This document shows, piece after piece, positions 8,568-20,458 of a stretch of DNA of 64,000 nucleotides. The stretch is from Auriscalpium vulgare. Lineage: Eukaryota; Basidiomycota; Agaricomycetes; Russulales; Auriscalpiaceae. Position 1 is the stretch's first letter. Every line of letters begins with the position of its first letter. The stretch spans positions 744,001-808,000 of the forward strand of contig JAHBBC010000016.1 in NCBI GenBank assembly GCA_019915015.1, in the 5' to 3' direction. The notes under the pieces were generated by a model. That model was not told the DNA's origin. It did not search any database and saw only the letters and a program-made list of their open reading frames with translations. Made by a program: the position numbers and the translations under genes.

Positions 8568-11405
8568 GGTGTCGATGCGTAGTCTGACGATTATTTATCA
8601 GTTTCTGGAAGGTATAGCTCAGCTTGTTGCGGCCCACTGATGTCGATTGACTGTCTCTCAGGAAAGTCAGTGAGGCGGGTGGGTCCTGGTGTATTGATTC
8701 GAGTTCGGGCTAGATCTGGCGTCATCTCAGGGATTAGGTTCCTCCGGCGCCTCCTTGATAGAAACTCCACTATCGCACGCGGATGACTGAAGCCCTCTCT
8801 CACGAATGGCTGAAAGGTGCTTCACTTCACTTCCCCGTCGTTGCATACGCCACCAAGGTTCCGCCGATCGTGCCGATCTCGCAATGGCAGTGTAAAGTGT
8901 AGGATGAGGAGGGGAATGATGTGTACGGCGAGTCTACTATAGGTATAAGCATCAAGATATGCATGAATGTGGCGGCGCATAAGTTTCGAGGCGGGTGAAA
9001 ACAGACTCGCATAAGGGAGAGCTTGTCGACAACAGACGTTGCTCCTGCAACATATAGTCTACGAAGACAGTTGAAGGCCGTGCCTGACTTTTGCCGCGAT
9101 CAAGTGCGGGCAGATACGCTGAGTCTGGGATGTCGGGAGCCCCTATGAACTGAGTTGAGCTTCACGCAACAACGCAGCACCGACCGCTAATTTTATTTGG
9201 GAGGAAAATCACGCTGTATTTTGGCCGATTTCACCGCTCCGAAAGAGATCCCTGCAGGGACAAAAATAACTAACAAGAACGGAGTACTTAGTGAAATATT
9301 CCGATGTGCGGAGGCCTGAAAGACAGACAGACAAGCGAATGACCCTATGGAGGGATAAAGACCTAGTCGGATCAGGACAAGGCGTGGCTGATGGTGCGTA
9401 CCGTGGGCCACGAGGCGAGGTCCTAATGGGCTGGGCGCTGATGATTTTCGCGACCGGAGGTACACAGCTCAGAGATCGCTATGGAGATGGTCGGGTCCAG
9501 AAGGTCATGACGGCAATGGCAAAACTTTGATAGGACTTCTAGCTTGCAGAAGCATCGCTACAAGTGCGGGGAAAACAAGAGCGGTCAGAAAGGTTCTGGG
9601 AACGTGTTGGTCAAGCCGAGACTATTCGACCGTGAGGGGAAGAGATTACTACGCTCCAACGCGGATTCCATATTTTACCGTGAGATCCAACGAGATATGC
9701 CTATGTAGGGGAAGGAGACGTTTTGCAAGGTCTTTGACGGTCAGTTAGCCCGGTGAGTATTGCGCACGTGAATGCTAGGACGGACACTCTACCGAGGTCC
9801 GACTCCCGAGGTCTGACTCGCGCCCGGCCTCCGAAGTAAGCGTAATCAAGCTCAAGGCTTCCGGTCGCGATGGAGACGGTTTGGATGTCGAGACAATAAC
9901 GCGTCCGCAGAGAATAACGTTAGACGAGAAAGGCAAGTACGAACGCAGGGTCGGCGGCAAAGGACGAAAGAGGGGACAGAGTGCCTCAGTCTATGCCACA
10001 TGGAGGTCTTATGAGGCGTAGTGCTGGGGATAGACGTCGGTAGACCATCAGAGTGCGTCGATTTTTGTGTGCAGAATAGCGCATACCGAGGATTGCGAAT
10101 CGGGCAGAGGGCAGGGAAGCAGCTGAAGTCTACCCCGTTTTCACTCAGAAAGTGAAGAACGGGATACAAAGGGATAGGATAGACACGGTGCTGGATCAGG
10201 GGAAAGGGAACGGACATAAGGGATTTCAGTCGATCGCAAATCGCAAATCGGGAACACAGGATCGCAGGTCGTTCATGGACCCCGACATACCCTGCACACT
10301 CGAATTCCAAGCCAAGGGTCCACTTTGGTATCCAGTACTGTGGCCATGGAGGTTCTTCCGGCTCGAATTCGTCCGTGCCGTGTCTTAGCTGGGCGAAGTC
10401 TGTACATATTTCAGATAAACATTATTGCATCCGCTAGGACGACTCACCTCCTCGATAGTGGTGGCACATCCCCTGCCACGCTGAGCCTACTCCACACAAC
10501 ATGGTCGAACAGTCATCTCGCATGACTACAGTCAGTGGTCAACGTCGAAGACGTGTGGGCCGATTACTGACCATACGAACTCAGATCAAAATGGTACGAA
10601 CCAAAATATGAGCCGCCAGAGGGCCCTCGGGGTCCTCCCAGTGTTGCGATGGAGATCGTGCGTAGCGATAAGACAAAAGGCTCGCGGAGGATGTCTGGGC
10701 CTGGCGTGGGTTTGCTCGGGTGCTCGATGTCCCAGATGGCAAGTCGGCCCGTTGGTCTGGCCGTCAGAAAGCTCCAGCGACGCGTCAGACAGAACTCTAA
10801 CCGAGGTGGTGCAGAGACAAGGAGTGGTCCTAATTGTCTGCGCAGGCATTGGTGCGCAGGTGACATCACGCTGGGCAAAGACGCCGGGCAAGGTTCGAAA
10901 GGAACGTTGGCGAACACAAAGCAAAGTTGTCTTGATGTGATTAGCGAGCTCTTGTGGGCAGGGCGGGCCATATGGTATCACGGCAAAGGGGTAGGAGATG
11001 AAGGAGCTCGCCAATTGTTTTGCGTCGGTAGGCGCGCATATGCTTGCCCGATTCGGGTGGGAAGCCCTTCTGCGTTCCGCCTTTTTGTCTTGCACGCGAT
11101 GACTGGAAAGTCCCACTCTCAAGTTTATTGTCTGGCCGACATGTCGAAGGCCGCTTTTCCCGTGGGGCCTCAGGCCCGGTGCGTACAACACAAAAAGCAG
11201 CGTCCTTCTGCGTACATTTGCCAATCGAGATGCGGGTCTCTTTTTGTGTTTCGCGTCCACGCTCCCGCACCCTTCGAGCTGGCTCGCCGGAACTCTGCCT
11301 CGCCCTCACTCCGCCAGGAGAACGCTATAAAACTCTGTTCACAATGGGCGAGTCAATCCATTCTTCCAGCGATCTCTCCTCCAAGACAATACCGTCTCCA
11401 CCGCA
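8568..11405. other. Long gene-poor stretch before the MYND gene
   Basis: About 2.8 kb with only short, overlapping open frames on both strands. None has a recognisable motif or a convincing exon chain. The + strand is purine-rich between roughly 9.3 and 10.3 kb. No repeat, tRNA or transposon signature was recognised. A TATA box at 11326 belongs to the gene starting at 11406. Confidence 0.4.
11326..11332 (+). promoter_or_regulatory. TATA box of the MYND gene
   Basis: TATAAAA lies 80 bases before the start codon at 11406. Transcription would then begin near 11356, so the upstream ATG at 11344 would be left out of the mRNA. Confidence 0.5.
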
Positions 11406-12314
11406 ATGGCCACCGCATACTACGCTACCCCCGCCGCGGCTAACTACCACACGCCGCCTACGCACTCCCATCGGCAGAGGGGTCTGCGCATGTGCGATCA
11501 ATGCGGTGCCGCTGAGCAACCAGCCTCCAAGCCATTCCGTCTCTGCGGTGGATGCGTACGTTGCCCTGCCTCTCTTTCTTTACTCGCAGCATGCTAATTT
11601 TTCCGGTCTGCGTTCAGATGACCACAAACTACTGTGTGAGCACCGCCTCAGCACTGCGTTTGCGCCGCTTCTAACCTCGTTCCCGCAGTCGCCCGAGTGC
11701 CAAAAACTGAACTGGCCATCACACAAGGCGATCTGCCAGCACACCGCGGCGCAGGTGTCTGCGGCGAAGCAGCAGCCCATCAGCGCGGAGTACCCCGATG
11801 AAAACCTCGCGAAGCAGTTGCGCCGCTTCACCTCCCTCCACGCCGCGCTCCTCGGCTGGGCTGGCTTCCAGGCGCTCCAACTCAAGCGCCTGCCTGCCAA
11901 TGTACGGCAGAACGCACTGCTTATCGAGCTGAGCTATCGGCCGACATCGGACTCCCATCGCCAGTGAGCCTTTTTCGCCCGTCTGCCTTGCACTTCACAG
12001 AGATTTACCTCCGATTCCGCAGATTTGTTGTCAAAGGCACCCATGTCGTCCCCAGGACGTATGTCACCTCACGCGACCCGCTCGTGGCGGCGGATATCCA
12101 GCGGCGTGAGGAGCGGTGCCGCCGCTCGGGCGGAATCGGCACTTGTGTCGTTCTCATCCAGTGCGGTGGCATTAGCCAGGTCATGCCCGTCGAGGTCGAC
12201 TCACCCAGCAAAATTTCATGGGACGAGCGCGGGGACTGGGCGGATGTGCTCAATCACTTCGTCGAGTCCGGCCGCCCCGATTTCAAGCCTATATCCACGA
12301 CCGCACGCGGGTGA
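11406..12314 (+). CDS. MYND-type zinc-finger protein
   Basis: Four exons give about 245 residues. A short N-terminal tail leads into a MYND finger spread over three exons. Exon 1 has CDQCG and FRLCGGC, a tiny exon 2 has MTTNYC, and exon 3 begins SPECQKLNWPSHKAIC. MYND fingers are zinc-binding protein-interaction modules. Exon 3 continues with a helical region (LAKQLRRFTSLHAALLGWAG). After an intron near 11966-12021 the protein ends in a mixed alpha/beta tail (FVVKGTHVVPRTYVTSRDPL) that stops at 12312-12314. The architecture matches small Agaricomycete MYND proteins that occur in many copies per genome. Partners and function are unknown. The start follows a good TATA box. Confidence 0.85.
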
Positions 12315-13726
12315 GTGTCTTCTCTAGCTTGCTTAAGAGAAAGTTCATGGTGTTGACTGGTAGTGCTCTTCAGCGTGTATTATGGTTGATCGGATGCGCC
12401 AGATGTTGTGCATTGGTCTAGACTTTCAGGCGCTATTCGTCCGCACTGGCTGCGCTGCGGGACGCGTCTTTCTTGGGTGCTATCTTCGGACTTCCATCAT
12501 ACCCGCAACCCTTAATCCCCTCACATCTTCGCTTTGCATCACTGCGCATTGTACCATCATCACATTTGTATGACCACCATAGCTTCAACTTGTATAGTAC
12601 ACTCTAGCCCGTTTCTCTCGCCCTGGCGTTCGTCAACTACTTGATCGAATCAATGCCACTTTCCGAATGACTTCGTGTTCGTTGGGACGACTTAACGGTT
12701 GGAAACGACATTTTCGTGTCAAGTGTCAAGTGGTGACATAGTGAACGTGACCGTGTCAATCCTCTCGCCTCGACGCGTTTCACTGCAATACGTTCACTCT
12801 CACTGACTGCGTCAGTCTGATCGGACGTCTGGTAAGTGCCCGGCTCAATTTTGCGGAGGTAGTACTGAGCGCGAACATATTGGACCTCTAGATCTCATGA
12901 CGTGTGGCGATGAACTCTGCCGCTGGCATACTAGCTCAGAACTGCACCGCCTGCACCGGTCATATTAGGCAGATCATTGCAGGGTCCCTTTCAGGGACTC
13001 CATCGCTGCGCTCTCTGTGCCGAGACATCCGATCGTGGGTGATGCAACTTGGCTTGACCGCGGCCATCTCGCATTGACGACAGTTTCTCTTGACTCCGAG
13101 CCGCGTAGAACGCCTGCGTTTTCCAAGATGGTATGCATCGCCTGTGTTTTTTTTCCTATGCCTCAATGAACATCCCCGGTGATATCTGCGATGCTTTTTT
13201 TGTCTGACATGCGCTGGGACTTGCCGCAAGACCGCGCCTTTGCAAATTCGTGTAGTATCCTGCAGGGATGCGGTTTGCCGTACTTGCCACAGGTCTTTCT
13301 CAGGCTGGCGACACACGGCCCCGGCAGCACCACTGTATCGTCCTGCTAGTCCATCGCCGGCCTTCTCAAACCGCAAATGTCGCCCATCTTGTCGCGCACG
13401 CTTCTGCCGCTCGATCTCCCTGCTGTCTCTGCAGCTTCTTCTGTCGTATCCTCCATGTCGATATGCCCACTGTTGACATGCCGTCCGTCCTATCTTGAAT
13501 TTCTGCCTGCATTCGTACAGTCCTCCAGCTTGAGGCCAAATACGGACTGTGCTGTCGTCAGCCCAGCGTCCCACAAGACGTCCGAGATTTATCTCGACGG
13601 GTCTTCCTGACTCGATTTGCACGCCGGTCACTTTTTTGAAGGCGCCTGGGGGTATATAAGGGCGACCCGGCCGATGTCTTTCTCCCAGCAACTCTCATCC
13701 CAATTGCACCGTTCGCACTGCATATT
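12315..13726. other. Intergenic region with an unresolved minus-strand frame
   Basis: No supported gene. A 243-codon open frame on the minus strand (12960-13691) is Arg/Gln-rich, has no recognisable motif, and overlaps the promoter of the secreted-protein gene, so I do not call it. The stretch before it is ordinary noncoding sequence. Confidence 0.4.
13653..13660 (+). promoter_or_regulatory. TATA box of the small secreted-protein gene
   Basis: TATATAAG sits 74 bases before the ATG at 13727, a canonical spacing for a strongly expressed fungal gene. Confidence 0.6.
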
Positions 13727-14072
13727 ATGCGCTTCACCATCTTCGCCATCTTCCTCGCCCTCGCGGCCGGCGCGTCTGCGTTGCCCGTACTTCCTGGCGC
13801 AGCCCTCTCTGCGGTAAGCTTCCCACAGCGTGCTTCTGCCTTCCGACTGCTGACGCCAGCTACCAACGTCTTTGTCGTGTAGGACCACGGCAGCGGCAGT
13901 GAGCTTGCAGCGCTCCTCGGCGCCGTCGTCGGAGTGCCCGCTGCGCTCGGAAACCTGGTGGACACCGTCGCTCATTTGCCCGCCAATGTTGTCGGAGGAG
14001 TCGTCTCGGGGGTAAGCACTCGGGCTTCGTTGTTAAGATAGCTGTTCATTGTCCTATTTCCAGCAGGCCTAA
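13727..14072 (+). CDS. Small secreted protein of about 70 residues, unknown
   Basis: Three exons, too small for a simple ORF scan. Exon 1 encodes a textbook signal peptide (MRFTIFAIFLALAAGASA) followed by LPVLPGAALSA. Exon 2, after an intron of about 70 bases, encodes DHGSGSELAALLGAVVGV, then PAALGNLVDTVAHLP and NVVGGVVSG. Exon 3 adds one or two residues before TAA at 14070-14072. Both introns are phase 0 with clean GT-AG ends. The mature peptide of about 50 residues has no cysteine. It is therefore neither a hydrophobin nor a cerato-platanin. It is Ala/Gly/Val-rich and mildly amphipathic. A canonical TATA box precedes it. The function is unknown. Confidence 0.7.
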
Positions 14073-14347
14073 CCTCGTTTACGATTGCCGCCCAGTCCTG
14101 CGCACGCTTGATGTAACTTGAGCTGGCGTGTCATCTGTAAAGGACCAAAGGACTCTTTCGTGTATCCTGTTGTCTTCGTCCGTTGTTACATACTTTGTTC
14201 ATCCTTTAAGACGTGCCTCGTTCCAGTGTACGAGTGACGAAAACTTGTCAAACATTGTGCGCGATTCTGTAATCTGCACCTTCCAGATCTCGCTGCATGC
14301 CATTAAGTTACCCAGGTCGCATCGCTCATAAAGTCCAAACGGCCGGT

Positions 14348-15548
14348 CTACAAGTCTAAGAACCGCTTCATGCCCTGCCACACTGCGAAGCTCACGGCGT
14401 TCATCGGCACAATCTTCAAGTACCCGATGCTCAGCCCGACGTAGAACCCGCGCAGCCCGCCGCGCGACCAGACCGCGCGCACCGTCTCTCCCAACCGGAG
14501 CCACCGATCCGGCTGCGTCAGCCCACCGACCTGCATGCGCCGCCGTACGACTTCAAACGGGTAGCTGACGGTCTGTGCGAGTGCCCCGGAGAGCGCGCCG
14601 ATGCCGAGGTCCGCGAGCGGAGTGCCCGTGTGTTTTGTGCCGGGGGGCGATAGCGGGAGGAGGTGCTGGCGCAGGAAGCCCCAGGTAAGGAACGCGGTGC
14701 CGGCGTACGGCACCATGCCGACAATGCTAACGGTGAAGCCGCGGTAGAATTTGAGCAGGGGAATAGTGTGGAAGAGCTGGCGCGACACGGCGGGAGCTGC
14801 GCTGGGGAGGGGCGCGCCTTCCGCGTAGATATGGCGCGCGGCGCCGAGGAAGGTCGGGCGTGGAGGGGCACCTGAGGAGGAGGAGGACGCGCGTGTTTGG
14901 AAGGCCATACGCACGCGTATGAGCTCGAGTGGGTACGTGAAGAAAACGGAGATGGTGCCTGCGTCGGGTTAGTGTCTGACGACGTCACTCGGACGTGAGG
15001 TGCACGCACCGGATATTGCGCCTGCTGCAAACCGGCGCATGTTCGTCTCCTGCACACGCGTAGGCATTAAGAACTATGACAGAAAACCCATGTCAGCGAG
15101 GGTTGTGATATAAAAAGGAACGGCGTACGTCGTGGACTTGGTCGTATGCTACGAATTTGACCGCGGCATAGGGAAAGACGCGCAGCAGTGTTGCAGAGTG
15201 TCCTTGTAAGAGGCCTCGCATACCAGTGTCCTTATAGATCTGTGTCCCTGCACGAAATGCGCCGCTCCATGTACCTGCCCTGGGCCATCAGCCCTCCTGT
15301 CACACGAGGGGCACCGAGCGCAGCGGACGCACCTGCATATTTCTGATAGTCTGGGTTGGATGCCTGGAATAGGATCTTGACGCGGTCGAGGGGGGCGACG
15401 ACTGTCTTTGCCTTGAAGTATATCATTAAGAAGATATGCAGGATAGAGAAAGCTGACGCACAACGCAGCCTGCGACGCCGCCAGCGAGCCCCGAGCGCAG
15501 GAAATGGTTGACGGTGTGGTTCTTGCGGGGAGAGGCATTTGCACTCAT
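14348..15548 (-). CDS. Mitochondrial carrier of the LEU5 / coenzyme A transporter type
   Basis: SLC25-family carrier of the inner mitochondrial membrane. All three carrier signatures are visible: [10 protein letters not shown] in repeat 1, [11 protein letters not shown] in repeat 2 and [11 protein letters not shown] in repeat 3. Exons run from [20 protein letters not shown] at 15548 through [20 protein letters not shown] and [15 protein letters not shown]. The last exon is long (14914 to 14348) and ends [20 protein letters not shown] before the stop. That ending and the [14 protein letters not shown] block resemble yeast Leu5p and SLC25A42, which are linked to CoA accumulation in mitochondria. 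The start was chosen at 15548 because the upstream in-frame extension lacks carrier character. The Ser-rich insert after repeat 2 varies in this family. Confidence 0.85.
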
Positions 15549-16326
15549 CCAGAATGCGGTTCCAGACGGTGTATCTGGTCGAGGGTCAAGGCCAAGGGAG
15601 CATGCGAGCGGGATGTGTGGGGAAAGCTGAGCGTTTCCGCGAGACCCGCCCGTGTTCTTTTTTGAGCCGAACCGCGTCACCTACGCTGTTCGCTCCATGC
15701 TACGCTCGCATCCTAGCCTCCTACATAGTCTGCAGACTACGTGTGCCAGTGTGCCACCTTGATATCCAGTGGGTCGTCATAGGCCGACCAAGAAACGCTT
15801 CTGAGGCTCGCTATCTGATTCGAAGCAGAATCGAGAACGCACACGAACTTCTCTCGAGCACTATAGACGCAAAAATCGCGTAATAACGATGGATTACATG
15901 CGTAGTTTTCGGTCACAGCGGCGACATGTTTCTTGCCTCTTGAAAGCGAGGTTCAATGACAGACGCTGACAGACATGTTTCCTTCTCGTTCGCAGGTGGT
16001 GTGCTTTTGTACACCAGCGGCGAATTGCCACATTTGCCACGGTCACTCCGGATAGGTCGGCCGCAGCGCAAGGCTTTGAGAATCTGCACCTGGGGGAAGA
16101 CAGCTTGCAGTTGATCTGCCGGAGTAAATTGTCCTTTGCCAGTATATCAGGGCGATGACGTCAGTGAATGTACCGAAGCACTGGCAGCAGCGAGGGGGCA
16201 CTTGGTACGTTGCGAATTCGTATAAGAGAGACATATGGTGGATACAGACATGAATCTCCATCCGGTGTTGTTGGTACATGATCGTAACGGAGTCAGTACA
16301 GTACGCCGTTTGTACTCACGCGCAGC
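15549..16326. other. Intergenic region
   Basis: Nothing recognisable lies between the carrier start and the 3' end of the membrane-protein gene. Both genes are on the minus strand, so the region holds the LEU5 promoter and the 3' flank of the membrane gene. Confidence 0.4.
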
Positions 16327-17592
16327 TCAGCTCCAGTCAGCTTGGACTTCGTGTCCGTTTTGCTCAACGTCGCCGCTGCGAGCTCCTGAAGGCTCGTCAG
16401 GGGGCAGCCTGATACGCCCTTCGCTGCGCGTGCCAAAGCGCGCGAATACCGCAGACACGACGAGCGTGAGCGGATGCAAGACGGTGAATAGGATAGTGGT
16501 GATCTGCAATTAACTTAAGTTCCATTACTTGCCCCATGACACAAGAGAAGGATGCGCACGTAGACAGGAGATGGCTTGAGCTTCGTCGTCCAGATCGACA
16601 CACAGATCCAGGTCGCGCCTACACACCACACAATATCTCTTCGGGCAGCCACAAATATCAAGCCGATTATGTTGATGCCGAGGATAACGCCGAATCCCTC
16701 CCATTGGTGCTCAGTGTAGTGATCTGGGTGAGCGGGATCCCAAGCGTGTCCTAGCTTGATGCTGAGCGACAAGGTCAGCAGCCCTTCCATAACGTGCAAG
16801 AGATTACGTACAAGAGGGAATACGGGAACAGCAGTGCCAGAGGCAGAATGAGGAAGAGGCGGATGGGCGCGTGGATGAACGCGATGTCCAGGGGCCGCTT
16901 GGCAGTGGGGACGTGGTATGTGACAAGCACGATGTTGCAATAGATAAGCAATAGCGTGAGGATTCCAAGCAATATCGTCGATGCCAGGAATGCCTCGAAG
17001 ACCTGCGAGAACCTGCGGTCAAAATGCGGGTAAGCGAGACATGATCGGAGACATGCGCACCCAAGCGACAGCCCAAGCTGCCATGACCCAATTCGAGAAG
17101 ACGAGAGCGAGGCCTACGCCATTAACCATGGTTCTCTAGTGGCTGTGTCATGGGCGAAGCGAGGCATATCATGCATACAGCGCACCTTCGTCTCGGGCTT
17201 GTGCACAAGCACAAGCAGTATACAGTACCCAATTTGCCCCAGGTAGATAGCAAAGACGTATGCCGCGATTACAGATGGCGTTGGAGATAATGAGGCCGGG
17301 AACAAGTGAATGATCTGGCCTGCTCGACGTAGGGAAAGTCAGCGAACAACCTGGTACGACCGACGGGCAAGCGCACCAATGGAAGGCGTCACGACCAAAG
17401 AGCAGATGAGGATTGTTGCCATGTTGATGAGCAGAGACAGAGGGGTGAGGACCTGCAACCTGGCATACCATGCACCCACTGGTCAACGCGAACCGATGAC
17501 TTGAGAGGAGACAGGTCGACCGACCTGATGAGCGACATGTAGTCGCGCACGGCGGGGTTGGAGAAGTCTATCGGGATGTCTGGGTCCGTCAT
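16327..17592 (-). CDS. Multi-pass membrane protein of unknown function
   Basis: Several exons encode a protein with a soluble N-terminus (MTDPDIPIDFSNPAVRDYMS) and roughly seven hydrophobic segments. These include LTPLSLLINMATILICSLVV, AAYVFAIYLGQIGYCILLVL, STILLGILTLLLIYCNIVLV, PIRLFLILPLALLFPYSLL and a conserved-looking block FGVILGINIIGLIFVAARRD followed by IVWCVGATWICVSI. The C-terminus is short and polar and ends before TGA near 16327. The regular TM spacing and clean splice sites say the gene is real. I recall similar hypothetical proteins in other basidiomycetes but cannot name a function. The start at 17592 faces the exonuclease gene across about 245 bases, suggesting a shared divergent promoter. 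Confidence 0.7.
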
Positions 17593-17838
17593 TGTAGCAG
17601 AGGTCTTTTGCTGGGAGGAGAGAGAGGCGTTGAGGAGGGGGGAGATAGAGCAGCGGGTGCCCCATCGCGCACTACATCCTTGCTGCAGACAAGACGACGT
17701 CATCACAACTTGGCGCAGCCCTTACCTTACATAAACCTACTTCGCGTCGCGTCGCGTACTTCTGACTCGGGTCGCGCTCTTGTTTCCTGCTGCGACAGAC
17801 CCCAGTGCTGCTGCTACACCCGCTCTGTCTTCTCCTCG
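17593..17838. promoter_or_regulatory. Divergent intergenic promoter
   Basis: The 246 bases between the starts of the minus-strand membrane gene and the plus-strand exonuclease gene must hold both promoters. No single motif was identified. Confidence 0.35.
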
Positions 17839-19635
17839 ATGTCATCCGACCCCCAGCCGTCTGATGGATCCCCGGTATCATCTACAGCAGCAGTTCATGC
17901 CAGTGATGCGCCTCCTGAGCCTGGTGAAACCAAGTCTACAAGTCGACACCTGCGCAGAGAATTCACCACATCCAAGTTGCTCTCCGCCCTGCCCGTTGAC
18001 TCTGACGATCAGCTTGTTTCCTCCACGAATGCTGTGGTGCGCAATACATTCCAGGACACGACAGGCGCCGCAGCGCTGGTGACATCCCAGAATACTACCG
18101 GGTGCGTGAAGCGTTTGCTCTCAATGTCCCTCATCTAACTGTTTGCCTCGTGCGGCTACATAGTATCTCTGATCCCCAGAAGGAAACCTTGCTGGGTAAC
18201 AGCGTGGCAAACTCCCCAGATGACACGCCGGGCGGCAAGAAGCCTACACCGAGGACGCTTGGAAGATCCAGAACAGTTCCTTATATTACCAGCAAGCCCG
18301 AACCACGTCAGCATGCTCCTCCACAGAAGTCAGCTTCGATGAGCCAAGTCGGCCAAAAAAGCTACACCTACAAAGACTACGCGCCGGTGCCGATAGTCAA
18401 GTATGTGACCACCGTGGAAGAGGCGAACGAACTTGTCGAGCGTTTGGAGGGGTGCGTCGCCCCACCGTTTTCTCGTGGTAAACCAACTCAACATTGTATC
18501 ATGCAGTCCTCTTGGCTTTGACCTTGAATGGCCTGTCACATTCCATCAATCTGGGGTGACCGAGTTTCCAACTGCACTCGTGCAGTTCTGCGACAGCAAC
18601 ACGATACTTCTCATCCATGTTAGCCGTATGAAAGGTGGAGTGTTCTCGCTTTCTTTCATAGTCATGAGCTGAACTCTTGCAGAGTTTCCGGAGAAAGTTA
18701 AAGTAAGCATGCTCGAGAAACGTCGCTGGATTCTTCACCCTGATCCGCAGGCTTTCAGGAAGTCATCGAAAACCCTAGGGTAACGAAGTTAGGTGCTATG
18801 ATTCGCGGTACGTACATACCAGACCCCCACGCGCATACATTGACGAGTTTCAATGAGGTGACGGCAAAAAACTCTACCGCGATTTTGGTATACTGGCCAG
18901 GGGCCTCGTGGAGCTCGGCGCGTTCGCTGGTCAGATGGACCGGGCCTTTGCTACAGCGTATCCCAGGGGAATTGTCGCGCTTGCTCGCATAGTCGATTTC
19001 TACCTCAAGAAGGAATTGAGAAAAGGCGATGTGCGTACCAGTGATTGGAGCCGCCCGCTCAGTCCTGAGCAGATCCAATGTGGGTTATATTTGCCACTCT
19101 TTTCGATGCGTTAAGATGACCTGCTATCTGCTTAGATGCAGCAGATGACTCACACTGTGCGCTGATGGCGTACGAAAGCATTTTGTCCGTGAACAAAGGT
19201 CTGGCTGAGACCTTAGATGCGGGCTCATTTACTAGGGATCTGGCTCAAGAGGTCGTAGAGCCACCGGGCGCTGTGACACGTTCTCAGAAAACATCTCTGG
19301 GAGCATCATCAGCGTACGACCTATGGTCCCAGGGATACGGTCTGCTTGGGATTTGCATTAAGCTTGGGTGCGACAAGACGCCAGGCAACGACGCGGAAAA
19401 AGAAATTGTGTGCGTATACCGCATCTCACTCTCACTGTACCCCGATGACTGCCTGACGGCTGATGCGCTGATGTATGATGCTTACAGTCAAAATATCGTC
19501 CGCACCATAGTTCGAGATCCCAGACTGCCCTTCGACATGGTGAAGTTGAGAAGACTTGTCGACACCCAGCCGGGAATGACCGCTGCGTACGACAGCTTGG
19601 GCCTTATGGAGCGGCAGGGACGGGGGAAGAACTGA
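17839..19635 (+). CDS. DEDDy 3'-5' exonuclease (WRN-exo/RNase D-like fold)
   Basis: Multi-exon gene. A long polar, Ser/Pro-rich N-terminus precedes a ribonuclease H-like exonuclease domain. Motif I is GFDLEWPV (Asp and Glu). Motif II is assembled across an intron as MIRGDGKKLYRDFGI, matching the GD of WRN exonuclease. Motif III is assembled across another intron as QYAADDSHCAL, with the Tyr and Asp of the DEDDy class. All four acidic residues and the Tyr are therefore present and activity is expected. The start ATG at 17839 opens MSSDPQPSDGSPVSS. The family trims 3' ends of DNA or RNA. No helicase domain follows, so this is a stand-alone exonuclease. The final exon boundary near 19410 is uncertain, because the frame stays open through a possible intron. 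Confidence 0.85.
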
Positions 19636-20458
19636 GCGTCGCACACTGGATTCGTACAGCATGGAACATTATTTACTCATATTTATCCAATCGCCGACGG
19701 GGCCACCGAGGCCGAGGACTGCCGACGACGCGGTTCCTACCAGTAAATTATCTCCCTTCCCAGCTTTTTCTGTCGCCTTCGTTCCCTGTGATTACATTTT
19801 TCACTTATACCTCCCACCCAACAGCAGTTTTTCAATCGGCTCGCGCGCCATGAGTCGAGGTATGTTGAAGAGATGATACAGTCGGAGGAGGGCAAAAAAG
19901 CGACCCGGAAGACACTTGCCAAGGCTGAGCCAGTGAGCCTGGCTTCAAGTCAGCGAGCAGACAACATGTAGAGAAAATGCAGCGGCTCACGCGCTTCGCG
20001 GCCCGTCCCCACCGGGCCTGCGGCTGGGCGCGTGCCAGCACCTTCTTCGCTTGCATACACTCAAATTCGTTGACAACGACTCCCCGAGCTTGGTTTTCCG
20101 CTTCTCGGGCATATCAATCTGCTTTTGCATACCCTTGGAATGCTGGCTGGCTTCAATGGCATGGTAGTTCTCGGCCCAACAACTGCAGTGGCCTTACGTC
20201 GGGTCCGCACGCCCGCCGCCGACGGCTTCAAAATGTCCAATGTATGTCCGTCTTGATTGTGAAGCCAGGAATTTCGATTTGGGGCACCGCACTAGTGCCC
20301 CAAAGACGTATTTCAGACTCTTCTATGAGTCAGGGCTTTCCGCTGATGCTGCGCCGATGTTGTTTGCCTCATGGCATGCACGCGCTTGACGCACCCCAAA
20401 CACACACCTCAAAAGCACCAGCACTAGTGCCCTTACTCCTCCCGCACGCTCCTGCATC
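19636..20458. other. Intergenic region
   Basis: No gene supported. A plus-strand open frame at 19977-20555 overlaps the start of the next gene and lacks motifs. The final 100 bases are pyrimidine-rich, as expected for a promoter. Confidence 0.35.

Noticed and set aside
10586..11260. 224-codon minus-strand frame and overlapping plus-strand frame (10649-11443)
   Set aside because: Both strands are open over the same bases and neither has a recognisable domain. The TATA box and start of the MYND gene lie at the right end.
12960..13691. 243-codon minus-strand open frame
   Set aside because: Arg/Gln-rich, no motif, no sensible start, and it covers the TATA box and upstream region of the secreted-protein gene. 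Probably a chance frame in GC-rich DNA.
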